Origin: Betaproteobacteria bacterium RIFCSPLOWO2_12_FULL_62_58
GTDB taxonomy: Bacteria; Pseudomonadota; Gammaproteobacteria; Burkholderiales; SG8-41
NCBI GenBank assembly: GCA_001772005.1
Contig: MERI01000255.1
Coordinates: 1 to 40,778 of the forward strand
Length of the DNA: 40,778 nt
Direction of reading: 5' to 3'
This document shows positions 29,761 to 38,388 of the stretch, piece after piece. Made by a program: the position numbers and the translations under genes. The notes beneath the pieces were generated by a model that worked only from the letters and a program-made list of their open reading frames with translations, was not told where the DNA came from and ran no database searches. How positions within the stretch are numbered: position 1 is the first letter of the stretch; each line of letters starts with the position of its first letter.

Positions 29761-30666
29761 TCAGGGCACTGAGTTATCGGCGCGCGCAGCTTCCCAACCG
29801 AGCATCGCCGCTTTGCGGTTTTCTCCCCACCGATAGTTGCCGAAGCTGCCGGACTCCCGAATCACCCGATGACAGGGGATGAGGTAGGCGATCGGATTGG
29901 CTGCGACGGCGTTGCCCACGGCGCGCGCGGCGGTGGGTTGCCCGATTTGCGCGGCCATGCTGCGGTAGGTCGAGACGCCGCCGAACGGTACTTCGAGCAA
30001 TGCGCGCCATACCTGGGCCTGGAAGTTGGTCCCCTTGACCAGCAGCGCGAGCGGTTTGCCGGTGGAAGCGGCGATCGGATCGAAGATGCTTACGGCGATC
30101 CCGCGGGTCACATCGTCGTCGAACTCCACTTTTGCGCGGGGCCATTCCTCCTGCAGCAGCGCCGCCGAAGCCTGCTTTGTTGCCTTGTCGAGGAAACGCA
30201 GCGCGCAAATGCCGCGCGGCGTGGCCGCGACCAAACAAGGCCCGAACGGTGAAGCGTGCATTCCCCAGAGGATGGTGAGGCCCGCGCCCTCCGTCTTGAT
30301 TTCACCCGGTGTCATTGCCTCCAGCGTCACGAAGAGGTCATGCAGGCGACCCGGCCCCGAGAGTCCGACGCTGTCCGCCAAATCGATGACGTTGCCGGAT
30401 TGCACCAGCCGCGCTTTGGCGTCTTCCACGGTAAGAAACTGCAGGAAGCGTTTGGGGCTCACTCCCGCCCAGCGCGTGAACAACCGCTGGAAGTGGTGCT
30501 CGCTCAAGTGCACATGCCGCGCGACTGCGGCCAGGTCGGGTTGCGTCGCAGCGTGGCGCCGCAGATATTGGATGGCACTTTCGATGCGCTGGTAGTCGCG
30601 CGTATCGGGGGCGCTTTGTGCGGAAACCGGGCTCCGTGAAACAGTCTGTGCCAGCATGGTGCGCAC
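29761..30666 (-). CDS. AraC-type HTH fused to methylated-DNA-cysteine methyltransferase (Ada-like)
   Basis: 301 aa. The N-terminal AraC helix-turn-helix part spans about residues 25-110 (LAAVARHVHLSEHHFQRLFTRWAGVSPKRFLQFL). The C-terminal O6-methylguanine-DNA methyltransferase has LLEVPFGGVSTYRSMA and the active site PIAYLIPCHRVIRESG. The N-terminal zinc/phosphotriester domain of full Ada is absent. The protein repairs O6-alkylguanine by self-methylation of the PCHR cysteine and may regulate genes. No neighbouring alk genes are seen. Confidence 0.92.
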   Translation of the reverse strand: MRTMLAQTVSRSPVSAQSAPDTRDYQRIESAIQYLRRHAATQPDLAAVARHVHLSEHHFQRLFTRWAGVSPKRFLQFLTVEDAKARLVQSGNVIDLADSVGLSGPGRLHDLFVTLEAMTPGEIKTEGAGLTILWGMHASPFGPCLVAATPRGICALRFLDKATKQASAALLQEEWPRAKVEFDDDVTRGIAVSIFDPIAASTGKPLALLVKGTNFQAQVWRALLEVPFGGVSTYRSMAAQIGQPTAARAVGNAVAANPIAYLIPCHRVIRESGSFGNYRWGENRKAAMLGWEAARADNSVP

Positions 30667-30752
30667 AGCATAAAGCGCAGTCTCAGGAATGGCTACCCGA
30701 TTCTTGCTGTAATTTCGGTAAGCGGAAAGCGGGGAACGGTAGCCTCACGCTC

Positions 30753-32561
30753 TCAGTGTGAATGCTGCCGCCGGTCGCCGCCGGGCGGCGGCGCGACCTT
30801 CATGACTTCGTCTATGGTGGTAAGGCCGGTCGCGATCTTCTGGGCGCCGCTGATGCGAAGCGGCTTCATGCCTTCCTTGAACGCTTTCTCGCGCAGTGCA
30901 TCGAGGTCGGTTTCGTCGGTGACCGCCTTGCGCAGCTCGGGCGTCATGACCAGTGTTTCGTAAATTCCCATGCGACCCAGGTAACCGGTCATGCGGCATT
31001 CGAGACAGCCCTTGGCGGCGTATGTCGTGTCCTTGGGCTTGGCTGCCTTCCACGGCGCAACCAGCATCTCCCACGCCGAGTCGTCGATCTCGCACTTTTC
31101 CCTGCATTGCGGGCACAGCGTGCGCACCAGGCGCTGGGCCATCACGCCGAGCAAAGTCGACTGCAGCAGGTAGGACGGCACGCCGATGTCGAGCAGGCGT
31201 GTCACTGCCGACGGCGCATCGTTGGTGTGCAGCGTTGACAGCACGAGGTGGCCGGTCAGCGCCGCCTGGATCGCCATCTCGGCGGCCTCCAGATCGCGGA
31301 TTTCGCCCACCATGATGATATCGGGGTCCTGGCGCATCAGCGTGCGGATGCCGGCCGCGAAATCGACGCCGACCCCGTGCTGCACCTGCATCTGGTTGAA
31401 CGCGGGCTCGACCATTTCGATCGGGTCCTCGACGGTGCAGACATTGACTTCGGGCACCGCCAGTCCCTTGAGCGTCGAGTAGAGCGTCGTGGTCTTGCCC
31501 GAGCCGGTGGGGCCGGTAACCAGGATGATGCCATGCGGCTGGGTCACCATCTGGTTCCACTTGCGCTCGTCTTCGTCGGTAAAACCCAGCTCCTTGTAAT
31601 CCTTGACCAGGTTCTCCGGATTGAAGATGCGCATCACCAGCTTTTCGCCGAAAGCGGTCGGCATGGTCGAGAGCCGCAGTTCGACTTCCTCGCCGTCGGG
31701 CGTCACTGTCTTCAGCCTTCCGTCCTGCGGTCGCCGCTTCTCAACGACGTCCATGCGGCCGAGTATCTTGATGCGGCTCGTCATCGCCACCATTACGGGC
31801 GTGGGGATCTGATAAACGTGGTGCAACACGCCGTCGATGCGAAAGCGCACGTTGCCGATGTCGCGCCTGGGCTCGATGTGAATGTCGCTCGCCCGCTGAT
31901 CGAAGGCGTAATTGAACAGCCAGTCGCAGATGTGAACGATGTGCTGATCGTTGGCGTCGAGCTTGCCGCTCCTGCCGAGCTGCACCAGTTGTTCGAAGTT
32001 CGCGATCTCGCTGTAGGCGCCTTTGCCCTGCGCGGTCGCGCCTTTAACCGACCGCGCCAGGTTGTAGAACTCGACGAGATAGCTCTGGATGTCGAGCGGG
32101 TTGGCGATCACGCGCTTGATTTCAAGGCGCAGTACCTGCTTGAGTTGATCTTCCCAATCGCGCACGAAAGGCTCGCACGTGGCGATCGTTACGTCGCGTG
32201 AGTCCACTCCCACCGGCAGAATCTTGTAACGCTCGGCGTAGGCATTTGACATCACCTTGGTCACGGCGGCGAAATCGATCTTGAACGGATCGATGTGCAG
32301 GTACGGCAGGCCTACTTTTTCCGCGAACCACTCGGCGAGGGCTTCGAGGTGCAGCAGCTTCTTGGGTTGCCGCGGGTCTTTCCACTTCTGGTCGGCAACC
32401 ACGACCAGGGGATGGACTTCGCTACGGCTGAAGCGGCGGTCGCTGAACAACTTGTCCGCGGCTTCCTTGGGGACCAGTTGGTCGGCAACAAGGTCAGTCA
32501 GCAGTTGCTGTAGACCGACCTTGTGGTCAGCCTGCCGGGGAATGGCTTTCGCTTGGGACAT
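30753..32561 (-). CDS. GspE/PilB-type secretion ATPase
   Basis: 602 aa. An N-terminal MshEN-like region (about 70-170) is followed by the hexameric ATPase core: RASDIHIEPR, Walker A GPTGSGKTTT, Asp box TVEDPIE, Walker B region DPDIIMVGEIRD, and the His box GHLVLSTLHTNDA. A zinc tetracysteine follows (CPQC ... CLEC). It powers a type II secretion or type IV pilus machine, but no pil or gsp partners are in the window, so it is an orphan locus of the kind common in betaproteobacteria. It lies divergent from the amt gene; 32562-32710 shows no certain promoter. Confidence 0.93.
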   Translation of the reverse strand: MSQAKAIPRQADHKVGLQQLLTDLVADQLVPKEAADKLFSDRRFSRSEVHPLVVVADQKWKDPRQPKKLLHLEALAEWFAEKVGLPYLHIDPFKIDFAAVTKVMSNAYAERYKILPVGVDSRDVTIATCEPFVRDWEDQLKQVLRLEIKRVIANPLDIQSYLVEFYNLARSVKGATAQGKGAYSEIANFEQLVQLGRSGKLDANDQHIVHICDWLFNYAFDQRASDIHIEPRRDIGNVRFRIDGVLHHVYQIPTPVMVAMTSRIKILGRMDVVEKRRPQDGRLKTVTPDGEEVELRLSTMPTAFGEKLVMRIFNPENLVKDYKELGFTDEDERKWNQMVTQPHGIILVTGPTGSGKTTTLYSTLKGLAVPEVNVCTVEDPIEMVEPAFNQMQVQHGVGVDFAAGIRTLMRQDPDIIMVGEIRDLEAAEMAIQAALTGHLVLSTLHTNDAPSAVTRLLDIGVPSYLLQSTLLGVMAQRLVRTLCPQCREKCEIDDSAWEMLVAPWKAAKPKDTTYAAKGCLECRMTGYLGRMGIYETLVMTPELRKAVTDETDLDALREKAFKEGMKPLRISGAQKIATGLTTIDEVMKVAPPPGGDRRQHSH

Positions 32562-32710
32562 GTGGGTATCGTGTGCCGGTGCCCGACTATAACCGTAACC
32601 GTTAAATCTTTCAATGGGTTACGCCCAACAGTTCAACATGGTTTAATATCGGCTGCGGCGCATTTCCTCGCATCATGCGTTTGGTATTCTGCCTAAACCA
32701 AGGGGGAGCT

Positions 32711-34060
32711 ATGGAAACTCTAAGAATCAGCAGCGACACGACTGGTACGGGAATTCACCGCCATTTTCTTTTCGTGTTGATTTTGTTGCTCGTCTCGTCG
32801 CTGTTTTATGCGCCGATCGCCGCCGCGGCCGAGCCGCCGAAACTGGACGCGGCCAACACCGCGTGGATGCTCACCTCATCGGTGCTGGTGCTGTTCATGA
32901 CGCTCCCCGGGCTGGCGCTGTTCTATGCGGGGCTCGTGGGTTCGAAGAACGTGTTGTCCGTCCTCACGCAGTGCTTCGCGATCACCTGCGTGGTCACGCT
33001 CGCGTGGGTGGTGGTCGCCTACAGCATCGCGTTCGGGGACGGCGGCGCGCTCAACCAGTGGTATGGCGGGTTCGCCAAATCCTTCCTGTCCGGCATCGAG
33101 GTCAAGACGCTCAAGGGCAGCATCCCCGAGACCGTGTTCGCGATGTTCCAGTTGACGTTCGCCATCATAACGCCGGCGCTCGTGCTCGGCGCCTACGCGG
33201 AGCGCGTGAAATTCTCCGGGATGCTGCTGTTCAGCCTGCTCTGGCTGCTGCTCGTGTATTGCCCGGTCGCGCACTGGGTGTGGGGCGACGGCTGGCTGGC
33301 GAAGATGGGCATCATGGATTTTGCGGGCGGCACCGTCGTCCACCTCAATGCGGGCATGGCAGCGTTGGTCGCAGCCCTGGTGCTGGGACGGCGCAGGGGC
33401 TTTCCTGAATCGACGATGCCGCCGCATAACATGACCATGACGGTGACCGGCGCCTGCATGCTGTGGGTGGGCTGGTTCGGGTTCAATGCGGGCAGCGCGC
33501 TCGCGGCCGACGGCTCCGCGGGCATGGCGATGCTGGTGACGCACATCGGCGCGGCCACGGGAGCGGTCGCTTGGATGATCTGCGAGTGGGTGCGCTACGG
33601 CAAGCCCTCGGCGCTCGGCATGGTGACGGGCATGGTCGCGGGACTGGGCACGATCACGCCGGCTTCGGGCTTCGTCGGGCCGATGGGCGCGCTCGCAATC
33701 GGCGCCGCCGCCGGGGTCGCCTGTTTCTTCGCCACCAACTTCATGAAACGTTCGCTTAAATTGGATGATTCGCTCGACGTGTTTCCGGTGCACGGAGTCG
33801 GCGGTGCCCTCGGCACGACGCTCACCGGCGTGTTCGCGGCCGCCGCCTTGGGCGGCGTAGGCTATGCCGACAAGGTGACGATGGCCGACCAGGTGCTGGT
33901 GCAGCTCGTCGGCGTGCTGGCGGTAGCGGCATGGTCGGGGGTCGTCACCTTCGTGCTGCTCAAGGTCAGCGGTGCGCTGGTCGGCCTGCGCGTCACGCCG
34001 GAAGAGGAATCCGAAGGCCTCGACACCGTGCTGCACAACGAGAAAGGCTACAACCTGTAA
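32711..34060 (+). CDS. amt: Ammonium transporter
   Basis: 449 aa. Signal peptide (LFVLILLLVSSLFYAPIAAAA) then eleven membrane helices. Amt motifs: FMTLPGLALFYAGLVGSKN, DFAGGTVVHLNAGMAALVAALVLGRR with the first pore His, GWFGFNAGSALA, and FPVHGVGGALGT with the second pore His. It conducts ammonium/ammonia at low nitrogen. GGGGGAGCT precedes the ATG. No glnK is adjacent, unlike the usual glnK-amtB pair, so post-translational control would need a PII protein encoded elsewhere. Confidence 0.94.
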   Translation: METLRISSDTTGTGIHRHFLFVLILLLVSSLFYAPIAAAAEPPKLDAANTAWMLTSSVLVLFMTLPGLALFYAGLVGSKNVLSVLTQCFAITCVVTLAWVVVAYSIAFGDGGALNQWYGGFAKSFLSGIEVKTLKGSIPETVFAMFQLTFAIITPALVLGAYAERVKFSGMLLFSLLWLLLVYCPVAHWVWGDGWLAKMGIMDFAGGTVVHLNAGMAALVAALVLGRRRGFPESTMPPHNMTMTVTGACMLWVGWFGFNAGSALAADGSAGMAMLVTHIGAATGAVAWMICEWVRYGKPSALGMVTGMVAGLGTITPASGFVGPMGALAIGAAAGVACFFATNFMKRSLKLDDSLDVFPVHGVGGALGTTLTGVFAAAALGGVGYADKVTMADQVLVQLVGVLAVAAWSGVVTFVLLKVSGALVGLRVTPEEESEGLDTVLHNEKGYNL

Positions 34061-34195
34061 TACCGGACGCCGCGAGGCGGCGCCGGATTACATTCGCGCG
34101 ATGGAGCGGACGCAATGCGCCGCTCATCGCGCGTATCGCAGCGGTGGCACGGGTTGGGTTAAATGAATGATTTTCTCCCATCTGCCAGGAGATTG

Positions 34196-34534
34196 ATGAT
34201 GAATACCATTTGCCGCTACGCCGCACTGGCGCTGTTTGCTATGTTGGTGCCGGCTGCCGGCGCCGCGCCGGGCGAAGTCAGAATTTACGAACCCGGACAA
34301 CTCACGCGCGACCGCTACGAGATCGTGACGCGTTTGTGGGTCGAATCCTGGCGCAGCGCGGTGCAGATACCGGGCCATGCTGACCAGCCTGCCGCAATTG
34401 CAGGTCTCAAATCCGAAGCCGCACGGCTGGGAGCAAATGCGCTGACCAACGTCGCGTGTCTCGTGGACGACGGTGCGCTCTGGGGCCGTGGTCCGCACTT
34501 CTGCTACGCGCTGGCGATCAGGCTTAAGAAATAG
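34196..34534 (+). CDS. Small exported hypothetical protein
   Basis: 112 aa from the first of two adjacent ATGs (ATGATGAAT) with CAGGAGATTG ahead. Signal peptide MMNTICRYAALALFAMLVPAAGAA, then a compact domain including TRLWVESWRSAVQIPGH and LKSEAARLGANALTNVACLV. The last segment resembles the helix-strand core of YbjQ-like proteins, without certainty. Two cysteines (VACLV, HFCYA) remain in the mature part. It follows amt by 136 bp; no link in function is evident. Confidence 0.65.
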   Translation: MMNTICRYAALALFAMLVPAAGAAPGEVRIYEPGQLTRDRYEIVTRLWVESWRSAVQIPGHADQPAAIAGLKSEAARLGANALTNVACLVDDGALWGRGPHFCYALAIRLKK

Positions 34535-34558
34535 GGTGCTTCCGACTTTTCCGTGCGT

Positions 34559-34717
34559 GTCATTCCCGCGCAGGCGGGAATCTATAGGGCGCTCATTGGA
34601 CGAGCCCATCATAAGAGCGCTGTCGGCGCCAATTCCTCTGACGTTCACCGGGAGGAATGCAAGCGTAGTGGGCGTGGTTCAAACCCCGCATGGATTCCCG
34701 TTTGCACGGGAATGACA
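34559..34717. repeat. Inverted pair of REP palindromes (REPIN-like)
   Basis: CATTCCCGCGCAGGCGGGAA (34561-34580) and, 110 bp later, GGATTCCCGTTTGCACGGGA (34692-34711) followed by ATGACA. The second, read on the other strand, is nearly the same sequence as the first, so two REPs stand in inverted orientation, the shape of a REPIN. No gene is seen in 34535-34833; the span between the palindromes has no support for coding. Confidence 0.6.
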
Positions 34718-34833
34718 GCTCCCGCCGAGGTTACTGGTTTGGTGCCGATGGTGAAGTCCAGCAGAGACGACACCCCGCGGATAACCCGGAAGAACCAGAA
34801 ATAGTGAATGGTGAACAGACACCGCTCACCGTT

Positions 34834-35724
34834 TCACGTGAAGTAAGCCGTTCCCGCCATTGCGCAGTTGCCGGCGGCGTTTGCAATCCACAACTCCGCT
34901 TTGGCGCCGTCAGCGCTCGGCTCCCCGTTGACCGTGAAGCGCTCGGTATGGAAGACCGGGTGCAACGCGCGATAGTCGAGCTTTATCACCGGCCGTGTCT
35001 CGTTGCGCCGGCAGAGGTCGAGCAGCAGGACGGTTTGCAGCGGGCCATGCACGATCAGCCCCGGGTAGTGCTCTTCGTGCCGGCAGTAATCGAGGTCGTA
35101 GTGAATGCGGTGCGCGTTGAAGATGAGCGCGGAGAAGCGGAAGAGCATCGCCGGGCCGGCGACGAGTTCGCGGCGCCATGCGGCGTGCCGCGGAGCGGGT
35201 TTTCCCTGCGGCGTCGCGTCGCGCGGTTCCTGCTCCCCCCTTTTCGAAAGGGGGGGTGGGGGGGATTTAGCCGCCTCGCGATAAACGATGTCGTGCTCTT
35301 CCACCACCGCGATCTCACCCGCGGCCGTTACCGTGTGGCGCACCGTGACGAACACGAGGCTGCCGCTCTTGCCGTGCTTGGGTTCGACCGAGAGCACTTC
35401 CGAATCGCGGCGTATCGCATCGCCGACGCGCAACGCGCGCCGGAACTCGATGCGGCCGCCGGCCCACATGCGGCGGGGAAGGGTGACCGGCGGCAGGAAT
35501 ACGCCGCGCCTGGGGTGTCCGTCTTCGCCCAGATCCGCGGCGGGCACGGTCTCCAGGAAATACAGCCAGTGCCAGCCCGGCGGCACGGGGTCGCCGTCGC
35601 GGGGTTCGGGATCGCGCCGATCGAGGGTCGCGTTCATGGCTGCGAGCGGCCATGCGGTCACGGTGCCGGTCCGGTTTTCCTGCTTCCCCACCCATTGCTT
35701 CAGATGATCGAGGTTTTCGTTCAT
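34834..35724 (-). CDS. MaoC-family hydratase (mesaconyl/itaconyl-CoA hydratase-like)
   Basis: 296 aa with two hot-dog halves. The N-half has PPGWHWLYFLETVPAADLGEDG, GVFLPPVTLPRRMWAGGRI; the C-half carries the hydratase-type catalytic region FSALIFNAHRIHYDLDYCRH and HYPGLIVHGPLQTVLL. These match FAS1-type hydratases acting on C5 dicarboxyl-CoA esters; the precise substrate is an inference. Residues SPPPPLSKRGEQEP in the linker are encoded by a dispersed palindromic repeat (35235-35255) inserted in frame between the two halves. The ATG overlaps the end of the lyase gene (ATGA), so the two are coupled. Confidence 0.88.
   Translation of the reverse strand: MNENLDHLKQWVGKQENRTGTVTAWPLAAMNATLDRRDPEPRDGDPVPPGWHWLYFLETVPAADLGEDGHPRRGVFLPPVTLPRRMWAGGRIEFRRALRVGDAIRRDSEVLSVEPKHGKSGSLVFVTVRHTVTAAGEIAVVEEHDIVYREAAKSPPPPLSKRGEQEPRDATPQGKPAPRHAAWRRELVAGPAMLFRFSALIFNAHRIHYDLDYCRHEEHYPGLIVHGPLQTVLLLDLCRRNETRPVIKLDYRALHPVFHTERFTVNGEPSADGAKAELWIANAAGNCAMAGTAYFT
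35235..35255. repeat. Palindromic repeat inside the MaoC-like coding sequence
   Basis: CCCCCCTTT-TCG-AAAGGGGGG with a GTGGGGGGGATT tail, a form common as an intergenic repeat in proteobacteria. Here it is in frame and open, adding a Pro/Ser-rich linker to the protein. Confidence 0.65.
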
Positions 35725-36650
35725 CGGGCCGCGCTCCTTTTCCCGTTGCGCCGTTGCTTCGCGCCGTCGAATTTCTCCACGGTCTCGCGCTCGATGCGGT
35801 AGTAGTCCTCAAGCCCGATCAGGTCCTCGACCTGCTTGCGCACGACCACCCATTCCGCGTTCGTCATCCCCGTGTAGTCGCCTGTCTTCCTGATCTCCGC
35901 GAGCGCCTTGCGCATGAAATGGCACTGCACGCCGATGGCGAGGATGGCATCGATGCAGCCGGCGTAGCCCATGTCCTCGAGCTGGCGATTGCCGTAGAGC
36001 GGCCGGGCATCGCGGGTACCACGGCTTTGCACATAGATCATGGGAATCCTGGCGAGCTTCGGGGTCTTGATGGTCTCTTCATGATTGCGCGGGAAAATGA
36101 GCCCCATGTCCGCGCCCTGGTCAGCGGCGAGATTGACGCGCTTGATCGCTTCCTTGAGCCCCTGAATGCGGCAGGCGTCGGAGCGCGCGATGATGACAAA
36201 ATCGCGGTCGGATTTGTCCCGCTGCTCGCACGCCAGCCTGATCTTGTCCCGGTATTCGCCGAGTGGAATGTTATGAGCGACGTAGGTATGATAGTGCGCG
36301 CGCTTCGGGTAGAGCTGGTCCTCGATGTGGATGCCCGCGATGCCGGCGCGGATGCACTCGCGCACCGTCCGCATCGTATGCAGCGGTTCGCCCCAGCCGG
36401 CCCCGGCGTCCATCACGACCGGGATGCTTATCGCATTCGCCATGTCGCTCGCGACTCGCAGTTGCTCGCCCATGGTCAAAAGCGGTTCGCTGATGCAGCT
36501 TGAGCCGCCCGTGACGAAGCCGCCGTTATAGACGGTCTTGAAACCCAGGCTTTCCGCGAGCCGCGCCGTGATCGGGTCGTAGGCGGAAGGCAGTTCGAGA
36601 AAGTCGCCGCGCCTGATCAGCGCGCGAAGCTTGGCGGTTGCACGTTGCAT
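35721..36650 (-). CDS. Isocitrate lyase / PEP mutase superfamily enzyme
   Basis: 309 aa TIM-barrel. Seen motifs: SAYDPITARLAESLGFKTVYNGGF, IPVVMDAGAGWG, GIHIEDQLYPKRAHYHT, and FVIIARSDA. The metal-binding acidic residues (DAG, EDQ) are kept. The usual catalytic segment of lyases in this family is K(K/R)CGH; here it is KRAHYH, with no cysteine, so it is not a standard isocitrate or methylisocitrate lyase. Decarboxylase or another C-C lyase activity is possible. It is translationally coupled to the MaoC-like hydratase downstream, suggesting a shared pathway for a branched or C5 dicarboxylate. Confidence 0.87.
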   Translation of the reverse strand: MQRATAKLRALIRRGDFLELPSAYDPITARLAESLGFKTVYNGGFVTGGSSCISEPLLTMGEQLRVASDMANAISIPVVMDAGAGWGEPLHTMRTVRECIRAGIAGIHIEDQLYPKRAHYHTYVAHNIPLGEYRDKIRLACEQRDKSDRDFVIIARSDACRIQGLKEAIKRVNLAADQGADMGLIFPRNHEETIKTPKLARIPMIYVQSRGTRDARPLYGNRQLEDMGYAGCIDAILAIGVQCHFMRKALAEIRKTGDYTGMTNAEWVVVRKQVEDLIGLEDYYRIERETVEKFDGAKQRRNGKRSAAR

Positions 36651-36934
36651 TTGTCTTTCCTGTCAGTCAGTCGGGAAGTGTAAAACGACCGATCCGCCGT
36701 GACGGCCGGTCGGAGTTTCAACATCAATGGCATTATTCTGCCCGGATATTGCCGTCGCGGATCACCTGCCGCCTTCTGATTGTATCTTAGCGTCAGGCCG
36801 TGTGCAGTTTAGCGTGTGTGAACGCTTCAGCCGGTGGTCAAACGTCCGCTTACACCGACTGCTAGAATGCTTGCCCGGTGTGGCCGTACAGACACCGATC
36901 CGCGATCACAACATAACCTTATCGGGAGTTTCTC

Positions 36935-37693
36935 ATGGAATGGCTGCTTGATCCGCAAATCTGGATCGCGCTCGCGACGCTGACTCTGCTCGAGATCGTT
37001 CTCGGCGTGGACAACATCATCTTCATCTCGATCCTGGTGGGCCGGTTGCCGGAACACCAGCGGGCCAAGGCGCGCTTCATCGGGCTGTCGCTCGCCATGC
37101 TGACGCGCATCGGACTGCTGTTCTCATTGACCTGGATCATGACGCTGACCGAGCCGTTTTTCTCGATTTTAGGAAAGGAAGTTTCCGGGCGCGACCTGAT
37201 TCTGATTGGGGGTGGACTGTTTTTGCTGTGGAAAAGCGTGCACGAGATTCACAATTCACTGGAAGGCATCGAAGCACCGGGCATGGCGATGGCGGCAGCG
37301 AGTTTCGGTGCGGTGATTACCCAGATCGCGATTATCGACATCGTGTTCTCGCTCGATTCGGTGATCACCGCGGTCGGCATGGTGGACGAGATCGGGGTCA
37401 TGGTGGCCGCGATCGTCATAGCGGTCATGGTCATGATGGTGGCGGCCAAGCCGATCGGCGATTTCGTTGACCGCCACCCGACGATCAAAATACTGGCGCT
37501 CTCCTTCCTGATTTTGATTGGCGTGGCGCTGGTCGCGGAGGGCTGGGATTATCACCTGCCCAAGGGCTACATCTACTTCGCGATGGCATTTGCGGTCGGG
37601 GTGGAAATGCTCAACCTCAGGCTGCGCGCGCGCACGCGGCCGGAACCGGTGCATCTGCGCAAGCCGCTGAGCGAAGAGGGTGGGCGGGACTGA
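36935..37693 (+). CDS. TerC-family integral membrane protein
   Basis: 252 aa with about seven membrane helices. Family signatures are LEIVLGVDNIIFISILVG near the N-terminus (the acidic Glu/Asp-Asn pair in a helix) and ITQIAIIDIVFSLDSVITAVGMV in the middle. TerC proteins are linked to tellurite resistance, and some relatives to manganese export and metalation of exported proteins. CGGGAGTTTCTC precedes the ATG. The upstream 284 bp (36651-36934) contains TAGAAT near 36861 as a possible -10; no yybP-ykoY type riboswitch core was recognised. Confidence 0.9.
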   Translation: MEWLLDPQIWIALATLTLLEIVLGVDNIIFISILVGRLPEHQRAKARFIGLSLAMLTRIGLLFSLTWIMTLTEPFFSILGKEVSGRDLILIGGGLFLLWKSVHEIHNSLEGIEAPGMAMAAASFGAVITQIAIIDIVFSLDSVITAVGMVDEIGVMVAAIVIAVMVMMVAAKPIGDFVDRHPTIKILALSFLILIGVALVAEGWDYHLPKGYIYFAMAFAVGVEMLNLRLRARTRPEPVHLRKPLSEEGGRD

Positions 37694-37695
37694 GG

Positions 37696-38328
37696 CTATT
37701 CGCCGAGCAGCGCGGCGCCGGCCTGGGGGCTTTCATACATGCGCCGCGCGCTGTGACCGACATCGGGCACTTCGACCAGCCGCCAGTCGAATTCCCAGCC
37801 TTTTTCCTGCGCCAGCTTTTGCGCCGCGCGAAACACGTTGAGTCCGCGCTGATAGCGGTTCGGCCCCTGCTGCACCGCGCCGTCGCGCACGTTGAGGCTG
37901 GGACCGCGATTAACGTCGGCCTGTCCCAGGAAAATCGTCACCGGTTGCGCGAGGTAGCGGCGGATCGCGGCATCGTTTGACAGCGCATCGGGCAGGCCGC
38001 CGAAGCCGTACGGAAAGCGCACGTCACGCGTCGGCTGGAGGTAAGTCGAAGGATTGGCCATCACAATTCGCCGCGCCTCATTGGGAATAAATGCGGCGAA
38101 GCGGCTCAAGGCCTGCCCGCCGGCGGAATGGCCGCTCAGATAGTAGGGCAGGTCGGTACGTCCTTCGGCTGCGCGGATGAACTCGATGAGCTTCAGCAGC
38201 GTGTGCCCGGTCCATCGCGATTCCGGTTCGATGTTCAGCGGCCCGGAGCCGGGTTGAGGCGCAGCGCGAGCGATGGGCGGGGCCGTTCGGGAGCGGCATG
38301 CCGTGTGCGAGAAGCGCGTGGCACGCAA
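37696..38328 (-). CDS. Alpha/beta hydrolase, apparently 5'-truncated
   Basis: 210 aa as drawn, start uncertain. The nucleophile motif GHSAGG, an acid in IFLGQADVNRGP and a His in VPDVGHSARRMY give a full catalytic triad. The first ~40 residues (Arg/Pro/Ala-rich) do not look like a hydrolase, and the expected oxyanion-hole strand (HG motif region) is missing. In another frame just upstream, HGFCVIIACHALLAHG looks hydrolase-like, so a frameshift or decay near 38250-38330 is possible. It converges with terC, 2 bp apart. Confidence 0.6.
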   Translation of the reverse strand: MRATRFSHTACRSRTAPPIARAAPQPGSGPLNIEPESRWTGHTLLKLIEFIRAAEGRTDLPYYLSGHSAGGQALSRFAAFIPNEARRIVMANPSTYLQPTRDVRFPYGFGGLPDALSNDAAIRRYLAQPVTIFLGQADVNRGPSLNVRDGAVQQGPNRYQRGLNVFRAAQKLAQEKGWEFDWRLVEVPDVGHSARRMYESPQAGAALLGE

Positions 38329-38388
38329 TGATGACGCAAAAGCCGTGAGGGCGGAAGAGCGTGAGGGCGTGAGATGGAGGAAGCGCTG

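Noticed and set aside
32639..32656. Sigma-54-like GG-N10-GC ahead of amt
   Set aside because: Spacing fits but the flanking bases (TGGTTT, CGGCTG) match the -24/-12 consensus poorly, and no NtrC sites were recognised.
34670..34695. T-loop-like GGTTCAAACCCCGC suggesting a tRNA
   Set aside because: No pairing T-stem of five bases, no acceptor stem, anticodon or D-arm around it; it lies within the REP pair.
36700..36934. Possible manganese (yybP-ykoY) riboswitch upstream of terC
   Set aside because: The conserved core sequences of that riboswitch were not found in the leader.
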